Source: Blastococcus sp. DSM 46786 (GTDB lineage Bacteria; Actinomycetota; Actinomycetes; Mycobacteriales; Geodermatophilaceae). Taken from it: a DNA stretch of 63,590 bases. Position 1 is the first letter of the stretch, and every line of letters begins with the position of its first letter. Shown in pieces: positions 1 through 9,725 of this stretch. The stretch lies in contig NZ_FOAO01000027.1 in NCBI RefSeq assembly GCF_900109665.1, positions 1-63,590 of the forward strand. Direction: 5' to 3'. Made by a program: the position numbers and the translations under genes. The notes below the pieces were generated by a model. That model saw nothing but the letters and a program-made list of their open reading frames with translations, was not told the origin of the DNA and did not search any database.

Positions 1-1
1 C

Positions 2-85
2 CGACAACGCGCCACCCGCCACGGCATCGGCAAGATCACCACACGGAACCATCCCGACACCCACAACCAACAGGTCAGGGGTTAA
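2..85 (+). CDS. possible C-terminal fragment of an unidentified protein
   Basis: Frame 2 is open from the window edge to a TAA at 83-85 and would encode about 27 residues ending in HNQQVRG. Most third codon positions are G or C, as in real genes here. No domain can be recognised in so short a stretch. It could be the tail of a gene that begins outside the window or simply chance open frame. Confidence 0.2.
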   Translation, partial: RQRATRHGIGKITTRNHPDTHNQQVRG

Positions 86-94
86 ACGGCAAGC

Positions 95-706
95 TCAGGG
101 CGCCAGGACGACGGGCGGCGGGCCGGGGACGGCGTCGTCGCGGCCGTGCCGGCCGAGGCCGTCGTCGGCGGCCACCAGCGCGCAGCCCAGGTAGACGAGC
201 AGGGCGGCGAAGGGTGCGGCGGCCAGACCGGGCAGCGAGCTCAGCACCAGCCCCGTGGTGACCTGCGCGCCGACCTCGGACAGCTGCGCCTCCGACGGCG
301 AGGGTGCGAGCAGCTCACCGACCTGCCAGGCGAGCACGGCGGCAGCCGACGCCCCGACCGCGAGGGCGACCAGCATGCCCACGCCGCGACCACGGCGCAC
401 CTGCCACGCCGCCGCGCCGGCCAGCAGGCCGAGCCCCAGCAGCAGGAGGACGAGGACGGCGTCGTCGGCCACCCGGACCTCGGCCGCCGGCGCGCCGACG
501 GCCACCGGCCCGGTCTCGGTCAGCCGGAACTCGGCGCGCGGCGCGAGCAGCCACCAGAGCACCCCCGTGGGCAGCCCGGCGAGCACCAGCCCCACGAGCA
601 GCGGCCGGGCGGCGTGCAGGTCCTCCCGGACCTCCGCCCTCCCCCGCCAGTAGGCGTGCACCGGCACGCCCGGGGCGGGCTGGACGGGCAGCGGTGAGGT
701 GCTCAC
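95..706 (-). CDS. small multi-pass membrane protein, DUF2567-like
   Basis: An actinobacterial membrane protein of unknown function of about 203 residues. After a short cytoplasmic N-terminus containing HAYWRGRAEVREDL there are four hydrophobic segments: one before WWLLAPRAEF, one before WQVRRGRG, one ending in VLAWQVGELL, and one near the C-terminus. The arrangement resembles DUF2567 proteins, an assignment made from memory that is tentative. I take the GTG at 706 (VSTSPLP) as start; a TTG at 721 in the same frame is possible and neither has a well spaced ribosome binding site. It lies downstream of dnaE1 on the same strand with a gap of under 50 bp and may be co-transcribed. It carries no catalytic motif. 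Confidence 0.6.
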   Translation of the reverse strand: MSTSPLPVQPAPGVPVHAYWRGRAEVREDLHAARPLLVGLVLAGLPTGVLWWLLAPRAEFRLTETGPVAVGAPAAEVRVADDAVLVLLLLGLGLLAGAAAWQVRRGRGVGMLVALAVGASAAAVLAWQVGELLAPSPSEAQLSEVGAQVTTGLVLSSLPGLAAAPFAALLVYLGCALVAADDGLGRHGRDDAVPGPPPVVLAP

Positions 707-752
707 CCTCCCAGTGAACAACGATCGCGCGGCCGGGGTCGGGAGGACCCTC

Positions 753-3700
753 CTACAGCAGCGCCACGCTCGTCGGCCCGAGAAGGGCCTTGATGTCCCC
801 CATCAGCGCCGTGCTCGGGCGCACCCGGAGCCCCTGGTCGAGCCGGAGCACCGTCTCGCGGCTGCCGTTGACGAGCTTGAGCTGCACCTCCGTGGTGCCC
901 GGGTGGCTGCCCAGCACCTCGCGGAGGCGCTCGACGACCGGCGGGGTGCAGCGGGCGGCGGCCATCGACACCAGCACCGGCCCGCGCGGCCCCTCGGTGA
1001 GCTCGGGGATGGTGACCTCGGAGCCGAACAGCGAGGGCTGGTCGTCCCGCCGGCTGATCCGGCCCTTCACCACGATGATCTGGTCGCGGACGACCTTCTC
1101 CGAGACCTCGGCCCAGGTCTTGGGGAAGAACAGCACCTCGATGCCGGACTCGAGGTCCTCCAGCGTGGCGATCGCCCACGGCGCGCCCTGCTTGTTCGTG
1201 CGCGGTGAGACGGCGGTGAGGATGCCGGCGATGGTGACGTTGGCGCCGTCCTCGACGCCGCCGGCGTTGATCTCGGCGATCGGGGTGTCGGCGTTGGCCG
1301 CGAGCACGTGCTCCACCCCGTGCAGCGGGTGGTCGGAGACGTAGAGGCCGAGCATGTCGCGCTCGAACATCAGCCGCTCGCTCTTGGACCAGTCGGCGGT
1401 GGGGATCGTGATGTCCAGCGCGCTGCCGAAGGGGTCGTCGGCCGCGTCGCCCTCGCCGAAGCTGCCGAAGAGGTCGAACTGACCCTCGGCCTCCTTGCGC
1501 TTGAGGCCCATGGCGGAGTCGACGGCCTGCGCGTGGATCGCGACGACGCCCTGGCGCGAGTGGCCGAGCGAGTCGAAGGCGCCGGCCTTGGCCAGGGACT
1601 CGATGACCTTCTTGTTGCAGGCCACCGTGTCGATCTTGCGCATGAAGTCGGCGAAGTCCTTGAACGCGCCCTTCTCCTCGCGGGCCCGGACGATCGACTC
1701 GACGACGTTGGTGCCGACGTTGCGCACCGAGGCCAGGCCGAAGCGGATGTCGGTGCCGACGGCGGTGAAGTCCCAGGAGGACTCGTTGACGTCCGGCGGG
1801 AGGACCTTGATGCCCATCCGGCGGCACTCGGCCAGGTAGACCGGCCGGCGGTCCTTGTCGTCCTGGACGCTGGTGAGCAGCCCGGCCATGTACTCGGCCG
1901 GGTAGTTCGCCTTGAGGTAGGCCGTCCAGTACGACACGAGGCCGTAGGCGGCCGAGTGGGCCTTGTTGAACGCGTAGTCGGCGAACGGGACGAGGATGTC
2001 CCACAGCGTCTTGATCGCGGCGCCGGAGAAGCCGTTGGCCTTCATCCCCGCCTCGAAGCCGACGAACTCGGCGTCCAGGACCGACTTCTTCTTCTTGCCC
2101 ATCGCGCGGCGCAGCAGGTCGGCCTTGCCGAGCGAGTACCCGGCGACCTTCTGCGCGATCGCCATGACCTGCTCCTGGTAGACGATCAGGCCGTAGGTCT
2201 GGCCGAGGATCTCCTCCAGCGGCTCGGCCAGCTCCGGGTGGATCGGCGTGATCTCCTGCTGGCCGTTCTTGCGCAGCGCGTAGTTGGTGTGCGAGTTCGC
2301 GCCCATCGGGCCGGGGCGGTAGAGCGCGCCGACGGCCGAGATGTCCTCGAAGTTGTCCGGCCGCATGAGCCGCAGCAGCGACCGCATCGGCCCGCCGTCG
2401 AACTGGAAGACCCCGAGGGTGTCGCCGCGGGAGAGCAGCGCGTAGGTGTTCGGGTCGGTCAGGTTCTTGCTGATCTCGTCGAGGTCGACCGGCTCCTTGC
2501 CGTTGATCACGATGTTGCGCAGCGCGTCGTCGATGACCGTGAGGTTGCGCAGCCCCAGGAAGTCCATCTTCAACAGGCCGAGCGTCTCGCAGGTCGGGTA
2601 GTCGAACTGCGTGATCACCGCCCCGTCGGCCTCGCGCCGCATGATCGGGATCGAGTCGATCAGCGGGTACCGGCCGATGATGACGCCGGCGGCGTGCACC
2701 CCCCACTGGCGCTTCAGCCCCTCGAGCTTGCGGGCCTGGTCGACGACCTCGGCCGCGCCCGGGTCGGACTCGTAGCGGGCGCGGAACTCCGTGGCCTCCT
2801 TGTAGCGCGGGTGGGCCGGGTCGAAGACACCCGAGAGCGGGATGCCCTTGCCCATCACGTCCGGCGGCATGAGCTTGGTCAGCTCGTCGCCCACCGAGTA
2901 CGGCCGGTCCAGCACGCGGGCGGCGTCCTTGATCGCGGCCTTGGCCTTGATCGTCCCGTAGGTGACGATCTGGCTGACCCGCTCCTCGCCGTACTTCTTC
3001 GAGACGTACTGGATGACCTCCCCGCGCCGGCGGTCGTCGAAGTCGATGTCGACGTCGGGCATGGAGACGCGCTCGGGGTTGAGGAACCGCTCGAAGATCA
3101 GCCCGTGCTGCAGCGGGTCGAGGTCGGTGATGCCCATGGCGTAGGCGGCCAGCGAGCCCGCCGCCGAGCCACGGCCGGGACCGACGCGGATGCCGTTGTC
3201 CTTGGCCCAGTTGATGAAGTCGGCGACCACGAGGAAGTACCCCGGGAAGCCCATCTGGGTGATGATCCCGACCTCGTAGTCGGCCTGCTTGCGCACGTGG
3301 TCGGGGATGCCACCCGGGTAGCGCTTGTGCAGGCCGCGCTCGACCTCCTTGACGAACCAGGAGGTCTCGTCCTCCCCCGGCGGCAGGGGGAAGCGGGGCA
3401 TCAGGTCGGCGCCCTCGGTGAAGCTCACCTCGCACTGCTCGGCGACCAGCAGGGTGTTGTCGCAGGCCTCGCGGAGATCGCCGGTGAACAACGCGCGCAT
3501 CTCCGCGGCGGACTTCAGGTAGTAGCCGTCACCGTTGAACTTGAAGCGGTTGGGCTCGTTGAGCCGCGACCCCGTCTGGATGCACAGCAGGGCGTCGTGG
3601 GCCTCGGCGTCCTCCTTGTGCGTGTAGTGCAGGTCGTTGGTGGCCAGCAGCGGGATGCCGAGGTCCTTGGCGATCGCCAGCAGGGCCGGGCGGGTCTTCT

Positions 3701-4313
3701 TCTCGATGGACAGCCCGTGGTCCATCAGCTCGGCGTAGAAGTTCTCGCGCCCGAAGATGTCCTGGAAGTCGGCGGCCGCCTGGCGCGCCTTGTCCTCCTT
3801 GCCGGCGCGCAGCCACATGTTCACCTCGCCCGACGGGCAGCCGGTGGTGGCGATCAGGCCCGTGCCGTAGCGCTCCAGCAGGTCGCGGTCGAACCGCGGC
3901 TTGCGGTACTGCCCCTCCAGGCTGGCGAGCGAGGAGATGCGGAAGAGGTTGTGCATCCCCTCGGTGGTGCGGGCCAGCAGGGTCATGTGGGTGTAGGCGG
4001 CCTTGCCCCGGTTGGAGCCGCCGTCACCCTCCTCGTCGATGAGGTTGTCGCCGAAGTCGAACGGCGCACGGTCGAAGCGCGATCCGGGGGTGTAGTAGCC
4101 CTCCATGCCGATGATCGGCTTCACGCCGGCGGCGCCCGCCTGCTTGTAGAAGTCGTAGGCGCCGAAGACGTTGCCGTGGTCGGTCATGGCCAGCGCCGGC
4201 ATGCCCTGCTCGGCCGCGGCCTTGGTGACCTCCGGCAGCTTCGCCGCGCCGTCGAGCATCGAGTACTCGGTGTGCACGTGCAGGTGCACGAACGAATCGG
4301 ACGGGCTGCTCAC
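753..4313 (-). CDS. dnaE1: DNA polymerase III alpha subunit DnaE1 (replicative)
   Basis: Catalytic subunit of the chromosomal replicase. The 1186 residues match the family length. The N-terminal PHP domain shows HLHVHTEYSMLDG near residue 10 and MTDHGN near residue 43; in actinobacterial DnaE1 this domain is a proofreading exonuclease (family knowledge). The polymerase core carries GPGRGSAAGS and PDVDIDFDDRRR near residue 420, the latter holding catalytic aspartates. A helix-hairpin-helix region and C-terminal OB fold (VTIAGILTAVS) follow. The start is GTG at 4313, fitting the conserved N-terminus, although GAGGAG lies rather far upstream. The lspA / rluD-like / dnaE1 neighbourhood matches that in mycobacteria. 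A second, error-prone paralogue, dnaE2, lies at 57663-61505. Confidence 0.97.
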   Translation of the reverse strand: MSSPSDSFVHLHVHTEYSMLDGAAKLPEVTKAAAEQGMPALAMTDHGNVFGAYDFYKQAGAAGVKPIIGMEGYYTPGSRFDRAPFDFGDNLIDEEGDGGSNRGKAAYTHMTLLARTTEGMHNLFRISSLASLEGQYRKPRFDRDLLERYGTGLIATTGCPSGEVNMWLRAGKEDKARQAAADFQDIFGRENFYAELMDHGLSIEKKTRPALLAIAKDLGIPLLATNDLHYTHKEDAEAHDALLCIQTGSRLNEPNRFKFNGDGYYLKSAAEMRALFTGDLREACDNTLLVAEQCEVSFTEGADLMPRFPLPPGEDETSWFVKEVERGLHKRYPGGIPDHVRKQADYEVGIITQMGFPGYFLVVADFINWAKDNGIRVGPGRGSAAGSLAAYAMGITDLDPLQHGLIFERFLNPERVSMPDVDIDFDDRRRGEVIQYVSKKYGEERVSQIVTYGTIKAKAAIKDAARVLDRPYSVGDELTKLMPPDVMGKGIPLSGVFDPAHPRYKEATEFRARYESDPGAAEVVDQARKLEGLKRQWGVHAAGVIIGRYPLIDSIPIMRREADGAVITQFDYPTCETLGLLKMDFLGLRNLTVIDDALRNIVINGKEPVDLDEISKNLTDPNTYALLSRGDTLGVFQFDGGPMRSLLRLMRPDNFEDISAVGALYRPGPMGANSHTNYALRKNGQQEITPIHPELAEPLEEILGQTYGLIVYQEQVMAIAQKVAGYSLGKADLLRRAMGKKKKSVLDAEFVGFEAGMKANGFSGAAIKTLWDILVPFADYAFNKAHSAAYGLVSYWTAYLKANYPAEYMAGLLTSVQDDKDRRPVYLAECRRMGIKVLPPDVNESSWDFTAVGTDIRFGLASVRNVGTNVVESIVRAREEKGAFKDFADFMRKIDTVACNKKVIESLAKAGAFDSLGHSRQGVVAIHAQAVDSAMGLKRKEAEGQFDLFGSFGEGDAADDPFGSALDITIPTADWSKSERLMFERDMLGLYVSDHPLHGVEHVLAANADTPIAEINAGGVEDGANVTIAGILTAVSPRTNKQGAPWAIATLEDLESGIEVLFFPKTWAEVSEKVVRDQIIVVKGRISRRDDQPSLFGSEVTIPELTEGPRGPVLVSMAAARCTPPVVERLREVLGSHPGTTEVQLKLVNGSRETVLRLDQGLRVRPSTALMGDIKALLGPTSVALL

Positions 4314-4512
4314 AGCGGGTCTGGCTCCTCACGGGTCGTGCGTGCCCGGCCGGCGTCACGCGGCGGGCGACCGGCGGGGAAGACCGGCGGTGCGTGCGGG
4401 GGCGGCCGGCACCGGCGGGCCGGTGGGTCGATCCTCGCACTGGTTCGGTTCTACGCCGAGGGTCTGACAGGACGTGTCTTCTCACACCGGACCGTTCCGT
4501 CACACGGGTGCC
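4314..4512. other. intergenic region upstream of dnaE1
   Basis: About 200 bp between the GNAT stop and the dnaE1 start, probably holding the dnaE1 promoter. It is slightly less GC-rich around 4441-4500. I could not find a convincing -35/-10 pair and see no gene in it. Confidence 0.4.
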
Positions 4513-4947
4513 TCAGGGCAGCGCACGCCGCATCGTCACGTGGGGGATGCCGGCCTCCGCGTAGACCTCGCCGACGGCCGTGTAGCCCTCCCGCTCGTAG
4601 AAACGGCGGGCCGGGAGCTGCGCGTGCAGTTCCACCTCGGTGGCGCCCCGGGCGAGGGCCTGGCGGTGCAGTTCCGCGAGCACCGCGGCGCCGTGGCCGC
4701 GGCCGCGCATCCCGGCGTCGGCGGCCATCCGGCCGATCCGCGCCGTGACGCCGTCGAGCAGCAGCCGCCCGGTCGCCACCACCCGGCCCGCGTCGTCCCG
4801 GCTGAGCACGTGGACGGCGGTCGCGTCGGCGTCGTCCTGCTCGATCTCGGGCGGGACGCCCTGCTCCTCGACGAACACCCGGGTGCGCAGGGCCAGGGCC
4901 TCGGCCCGGTCGGCGGGGGCGGCGACCTGCGCGGTGGGGCTCGGCAC
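4513..4947 (-). CDS. GNAT family N-acetyltransferase (ElaA-like)
   Basis: A 144-residue single-domain acetyltransferase, predicted to move an acetyl group from acetyl-CoA to an amine; the substrate is unknown. The N-terminal LRTRVFVEEQGVP is typical of the ElaA-like subgroup. The acetyl-CoA binding loop is MAADAGMRGRGHGAAVL (Q/RxxGxG/A type), and the C-terminal strand contains RRFYEREGYTAVG with the usual tyrosine region. The protein ends in HVTMRRALP. It stands between dnaE1 and the CPBP protease on the same strand, with about 200 bp before dnaE1 and no clear functional link to either. Confidence 0.88.
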   Translation of the reverse strand: MPSPTAQVAAPADRAEALALRTRVFVEEQGVPPEIEQDDADATAVHVLSRDDAGRVVATGRLLLDGVTARIGRMAADAGMRGRGHGAAVLAELHRQALARGATEVELHAQLPARRFYEREGYTAVGEVYAEAGIPHVTMRRALP

Positions 4948-4980
4948 GGCCCCATTCTGGCGCCCCGCCCCGCCGGGCCG

Positions 4981-5020
4981 GTCAGCGCCCCGGCGGGCCG
5001 GTCAGCGCCCCGGCGGGCCG
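4981..5020. repeat. 20-bp perfect tandem duplication at the CPBP gene stop
   Basis: Two identical 20-bp units (4981-5000 and 5001-5020) follow each other directly, with a partial third unit just before at about 4967-4980. The unit contains a stop codon on the minus strand, so the CPBP gene stop is duplicated. A recent slippage duplication is the simplest explanation. Confidence 0.85.
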
Positions 5021-5817
5021 TCCGCCTCGTGCACCGACACGGGCAGCGCGCTGGCGGGCACCAGCAGGAACCGCAGGTCGATCAGCGCGTGCAGCAGGAC
5101 CGGCAGCAGCAGCGATCCGGTGTCCACGTAGATCAGCGCCATGACGCCGCCCAGCACGCCGGTCAGCACGATCCCCGCGCGGCCCTGGTAGGCGTGCGCC
5201 AGGCCGAACGCCACCGCGGCGACGACCACCAGCGCCCAGGCGGGCGGCCCGCCGGCCATGGCGGCGACCACGGCGAGGAAGAACCCCCGGTACAGCCACT
5301 CCTCGCACACGCCGGCGGTGACCCCGACCAGGGTGAACAGCCGCCGCTCCCCCCCGGTCCGGGGCAGCAGCGCCAGCGTGGACTGCCCGGGCGGCTCGGC
5401 GTGCCGCCCCCGGGCGGGCGGGTGGTGACCCGGTCGGCTCGGCCGAGCCGCCTCCAGCAGCGCCCCGGCGCGCAGCTGGCGGGTGGAAGCGACCACGAGC
5501 AGCAGCACCACCACGACGACGACGGCGGTCGCCGGCCCGGGCCACTCCTTCGGCCACAGCAGCCCGACGGCCGCGGCGTCCACACCCGGGGAGGCCAGCC
5601 AGACGACGAAGGCCACCACCGCCAGGCCCCACTCGAGCACCAGCAACCGCCGGTAGAACGAGCGGCGCGCCCCGGCGTCGGTGCGCAGCCGCCCCTCGAA
5701 CCGGCGGTGCAGCACGTGGCCGACGACGGGCTCGCCCACCACCAGGTAGACGGCCACGACCACCGCGGCCAGCGCCGCCGGGCCGAAGGCGTCGAGGGCG
5801 ACCGGCAGGGTCGTCAC
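5002..5817 (-). CDS. CPBP family intramembrane metalloprotease
   Basis: A 271-residue integral membrane protein of the CAAX-protease/bacteriocin-processing family (Abi/CPBP). Motif 1 is EEWLYRGFF (EExxxR), motif 2 is the histidine in FGLAHAYQG, and motif 3 is HALID near the C-terminus; together they form the intramembrane active site. About seven hydrophobic segments are visible. A hydrophilic Pro/Arg-rich stretch between the early and catalytic segments is unusual filler. The GTG at 5817 (VTTLPVALDA) is chosen because it starts 10 bp after the rluD-like stop and avoids a long overlap. Substrate and role are unknown; some family members process peptides or mediate bacteriocin immunity. Confidence 0.9.
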   Translation of the reverse strand: MTTLPVALDAFGPAALAAVVVAVYLVVGEPVVGHVLHRRFEGRLRTDAGARRSFYRRLLVLEWGLAVVAFVVWLASPGVDAAAVGLLWPKEWPGPATAVVVVVVLLLVVASTRQLRAGALLEAARPSRPGHHPPARGRHAEPPGQSTLALLPRTGGERRLFTLVGVTAGVCEEWLYRGFFLAVVAAMAGGPPAWALVVVAAVAFGLAHAYQGRAGIVLTGVLGGVMALIYVDTGSLLLPVLLHALIDLRFLLVPASALPVSVHEADGPPGR

Positions 5818-5827
5818 CGCTGGCGGG

Positions 5828-6775
5828 TCAGGCCTCGGCGCGCAGCAGGGCCAGCGCGCCGGCGAGGTCGGGCGGGTACTCGCTGGTGAACTCGACCCAC
5901 TGCCCGTCGGCCGGGTGCGGGAAGCCCAGCCGCACCGCGTGCAGCCACTGCCGCGACACCCCGAGCCGGGCGGCCAGCGTCGGATCGGCGCCATAGGTCG
6001 TGTCGCCCACGCACGGGTGGCGCAGGGCCGAGAAGTGCACCCGGATCTGGTGCGTGCGCCCGGTCTCGAGCCGGATGTCGACCAGGCTGGCGGCGGCGAA
6101 CGCCTCGGTCACCTCGTAGTGGGTCACCGACGGCCGGCCCCCGCTGACGACGGCGAACTTCCAGTCGTGCCGCGGGTGCCGGTCGATGGGCGCGTCGATG
6201 GTGCCGCGCGAGGGGTCGGGGTGGCCCTGCACGAGCGCGTGGTAGCCCTTCGCCACCGTGCGCTCCTTGAAGGCGGCCTTCAGCGCGGTGTAGGCCCGCT
6301 CGCTCTTGGCGACCACCATGACGCCGGTGGTGGCGGCGTCCAGCCGGTGCACCACGCCCTGCCGTTCGGCGGCACCGGACGTGGAGATGCGGTACCCGGC
6401 GGCGGCCAGGCCGCCGATGACCGTGGGCCCGTCCCAGCCGGGGCTGGGGTGGGCGGCGACCCCGACCGGCTTGTCGACGGCCACCAGGTCGTCGTCGTCG
6501 TGGAGGACCGTCATGCCCTCGACCGGCTGCGGGGGCGCGGGTTCGCCGGGCGGGGGTGGCAGCTCGACCTCGAGCCAGCTGCCCCCGGTGAGCCGGTCCC
6601 CCTTGCCGCGCACCCGGCCGTCGACGACGACGTGGCCGGCGTCGGCCAGCTCGGCCGCCGCCGTGCGGGTGAGGCCGAAGAGCCGGGACAGGGCCTGGTC
6701 CACCCGCTGGCCCTCCAGGCCGTCGGGCACCGGGAGGGCCCGGTGCAGGCCGGGAGTGCTGGTCACGGCGTCCAT
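5828..6775 (-). CDS. RluA/RluD family 23S rRNA pseudouridine synthase
   Basis: Converts uridine to pseudouridine in RNA, most likely 23S rRNA; the exact position cannot be told from sequence. An N-terminal S4-like RNA-binding domain ([19 protein letters not shown], about residues 18-80) is followed by the catalytic domain with [14 protein letters not shown], whose aspartate is the nucleophile, and [11 protein letters not shown]. The length of 315 residues fits the family and the sequence resembles the mycobacterial homologue beside lspA. I chose ATG 6775 (MDAVTSTPG); an in-frame start at 6820 would add 15 unconserved residues. It lies about 90 bp downstream of lspA, an order conserved in actinobacteria. 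Confidence 0.94.
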   Translation of the reverse strand: MDAVTSTPGLHRALPVPDGLEGQRVDQALSRLFGLTRTAAAELADAGHVVVDGRVRGKGDRLTGGSWLEVELPPPPGEPAPPQPVEGMTVLHDDDDLVAVDKPVGVAAHPSPGWDGPTVIGGLAAAGYRISTSGAAERQGVVHRLDAATTGVMVVAKSERAYTALKAAFKERTVAKGYHALVQGHPDPSRGTIDAPIDRHPRHDWKFAVVSGGRPSVTHYEVTEAFAAASLVDIRLETGRTHQIRVHFSALRHPCVGDTTYGADPTLAARLGVSRQWLHAVRLGFPHPADGQWVEFTSEYPPDLAGALALLRAEA

Positions 6776-6865
6776 TGTGCGGGTCGGGCCGGACGACATG
6801 GTGGAACGGCCCGCCTGCAAGGTCCCGGCGCGAGGCGGCGAACGGCGGGGAGCAGGCGGGTCCTC

Positions 6866-7525
6866 CTACCGGGCGGCGCTGGGCCGCCCGTCCACGCCGC
6901 TGCGGGTGCCGTCGAACTCGATGCCCCGCAGCGCCAGCAGCACCCCCAGGATGCCCCCGCAGACGATGGCCGAGTCGGCGACGTTGAACACCGGGAACAC
7001 GCTCCCGTCGGGGCCGAACACCGAGAGGAAGTCGACGACGCCGCCGCGCAGGAACCCCGGGTCGCGGAACACCCGGTCGATCAGGTTGCCCACCGCCCCG
7101 CCGAGGACCAGCCCCAGCGCGACGGCCCAGCCGGTCGACCGCAGGCGGCGGGCGGTGCGCACGATGACGACGGAGACGACGGCCGCGATGAGGCTGAACA
7201 GCACCGTCGCACCCTCCGCGAAGGAGAACGCGGCGCCGGTGTTGCGGAGGTTGGTGAGGTACAGCGCACCGCCCAGGACGCGGATGTCCTCCCCCGGCTC
7301 GATGGTCGCGACGACCACCAGCTTGGTGACCAGGTCGAACGCCAGGACGGCGGCGGCGAGGGACAGCAGCAATCGGGTGCGCGGCCGGCCGGACGGCTCG
7401 GCGGCGGAGGAACCGCCGTCCGCGCCGTCGGCCGGGTCGACGTGCTCGGACAGGTCGGGCTCCTCGCTCGGTCGGCACCGGCCGGCCGACCCGGCGGTGC
7501 CGACGACGATAGCCGGGCCCGCCAC
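6866..7525 (-). CDS. lspA: lipoprotein signal peptidase LspA (signal peptidase II)
   Basis: Cleaves the signal peptide from diacylglyceryl-modified prolipoproteins in the membrane. The 219-residue protein has a long, acidic, probably disordered N-terminal tail of about 50 residues, then four transmembrane helices. Active-site aspartates are recognisable in GNLIDRVF and in FNVADSAIV, and TNLRNTGAAFSF is the conserved loop. Substrates in this window include LpqY, the AglE-like protein and the small lipoprotein at 57417. The family core is about 160 residues, so the N-terminal tail is an extension; a later start is possible but no better candidate is obvious. Confidence 0.95.
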   Translation of the reverse strand: MAGPAIVVGTAGSAGRCRPSEEPDLSEHVDPADGADGGSSAAEPSGRPRTRLLLSLAAAVLAFDLVTKLVVVATIEPGEDIRVLGGALYLTNLRNTGAAFSFAEGATVLFSLIAAVVSVVIVRTARRLRSTGWAVALGLVLGGAVGNLIDRVFRDPGFLRGGVVDFLSVFGPDGSVFPVFNVADSAIVCGGILGVLLALRGIEFDGTRSGVDGRPSAAR

Positions 7526-7555
7526 CGGCGCTGCGGCGGCGGGCCGGGTGCCCGC

Positions 7556-8833
<1,278 letters not shown>

Positions 8834-8888
8834 CAGGATTCGTCCCCTCGCTGGGTCGATGAGGTGCAACTGCGGTCGGTCACGGCGC

Positions 8889-9722
8889 TCAGCCCTTGAC
8901 CGCGCCGTTGGTGAGGCCGGCGACGATGCGCCGCTGGAAGAGCAGGACGAGGACCACCACGGGGATGGTGACGATCACCGCGGCCGCCGAGATGGCGCCG
9001 GTCGGCTCCTCGAACTGCGAGGCACCCGTGAACAGACCGAGCGCCGCGGGCACCGGGCGGGCCGCCTCCGTGGAGGTCAGCGAGATGCCGTAGATGAAGT
9101 CGTTCCAGGCGATGAAGAACGCGATGATCGCCGTGGTGAAGACGCCGGGGGCGGCGAGCGGGACGATCACCTTGCGGAACGCCTGCCAGGTGGTCGCGCC
9201 GTCGACCTGCGCCGCCTGCTCCATCTCCCACGGGATCTCCCGGAAGAACGCCGACATCGTCCAGATCGAGATCGGCAGGGTCAGCGACAGGTACGGGATG
9301 ATCAGCCCCGGCCAGGTGTCGTACAGGCCGATGTTCCGCCAGAGGTTGAACAGCGGCGTGACGATCGAGATGACCGGGAAGATCGCCACCGCCAGCGCCG
9401 TGGAGAGGATCAGCTTCTTGCCCGGGAAGTCCAGCCGGGCGATCGCGTAGGCGGCGAACATCGCCAGCAGGCAGGAGATCGCCGTCGCGATGAGGCAGAT
9501 GCCGAAGGAGTTCACCAGGGCCGGCAGGAAGAGGTCGCTGGCCCCGCCGAACAGGATCAGGTCGTAGTTCTGCCAGGTGGGTGTGCTGGGCAGGAAGCTC
9601 CCGTTGGAGAGGTCGCTGGGCGCCTTGAGCGACACCGAGACGATCCAGGCGATCGGGAACAGGCAGTAGACGACGATGAGCGCGCCGCCGATGCCCCAGA
9701 GCACCTTGTTCCGCGTGGACAT
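8889..9722 (-). CDS. sugB: sugar ABC transporter permease SugB
   Basis: Second inner-membrane subunit of the LpqY-SugABC importer, 277 residues with about six transmembrane helices. The cytoplasmic EAA loop that docks on the ATPase reads EQAAQVDGATTWQAFRKVI near residue 190. The C-terminal GLTNGAVKG is typical of MalG-like permeases. The gene starts at ATG 9722, only 3 bp after the sugA stop, so the two are almost certainly co-translated; sugC follows 55 bp later. Confidence 0.93.
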   Translation of the reverse strand: MSTRNKVLWGIGGALIVVYCLFPIAWIVSVSLKAPSDLSNGSFLPSTPTWQNYDLILFGGASDLFLPALVNSFGICLIATAISCLLAMFAAYAIARLDFPGKKLILSTALAVAIFPVISIVTPLFNLWRNIGLYDTWPGLIIPYLSLTLPISIWTMSAFFREIPWEMEQAAQVDGATTWQAFRKVIVPLAAPGVFTTAIIAFFIAWNDFIYGISLTSTEAARPVPAALGLFTGASQFEEPTGAISAAAVIVTIPVVVLVLLFQRRIVAGLTNGAVKG

Positions 9723-9725
9723 GGG

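Noticed and set aside
703..3435. Long open frame of 910 codons within dnaE1
   Set aside because: It is an Arg/Gly/Pro-rich shadow of the dnaE1 gene in another frame, a usual effect of very high GC content.
1308..4748. Plus-strand open frame of over 1100 codons opposite dnaE1
   Set aside because: Composition is that of an antisense shadow, with no recognisable domain, and dnaE1 accounts for the region completely.
6776..6820. Upstream start of the RluD-like gene at 6820
   Set aside because: It adds residues not resembling homologues and has no better ribosome binding site than 6775.
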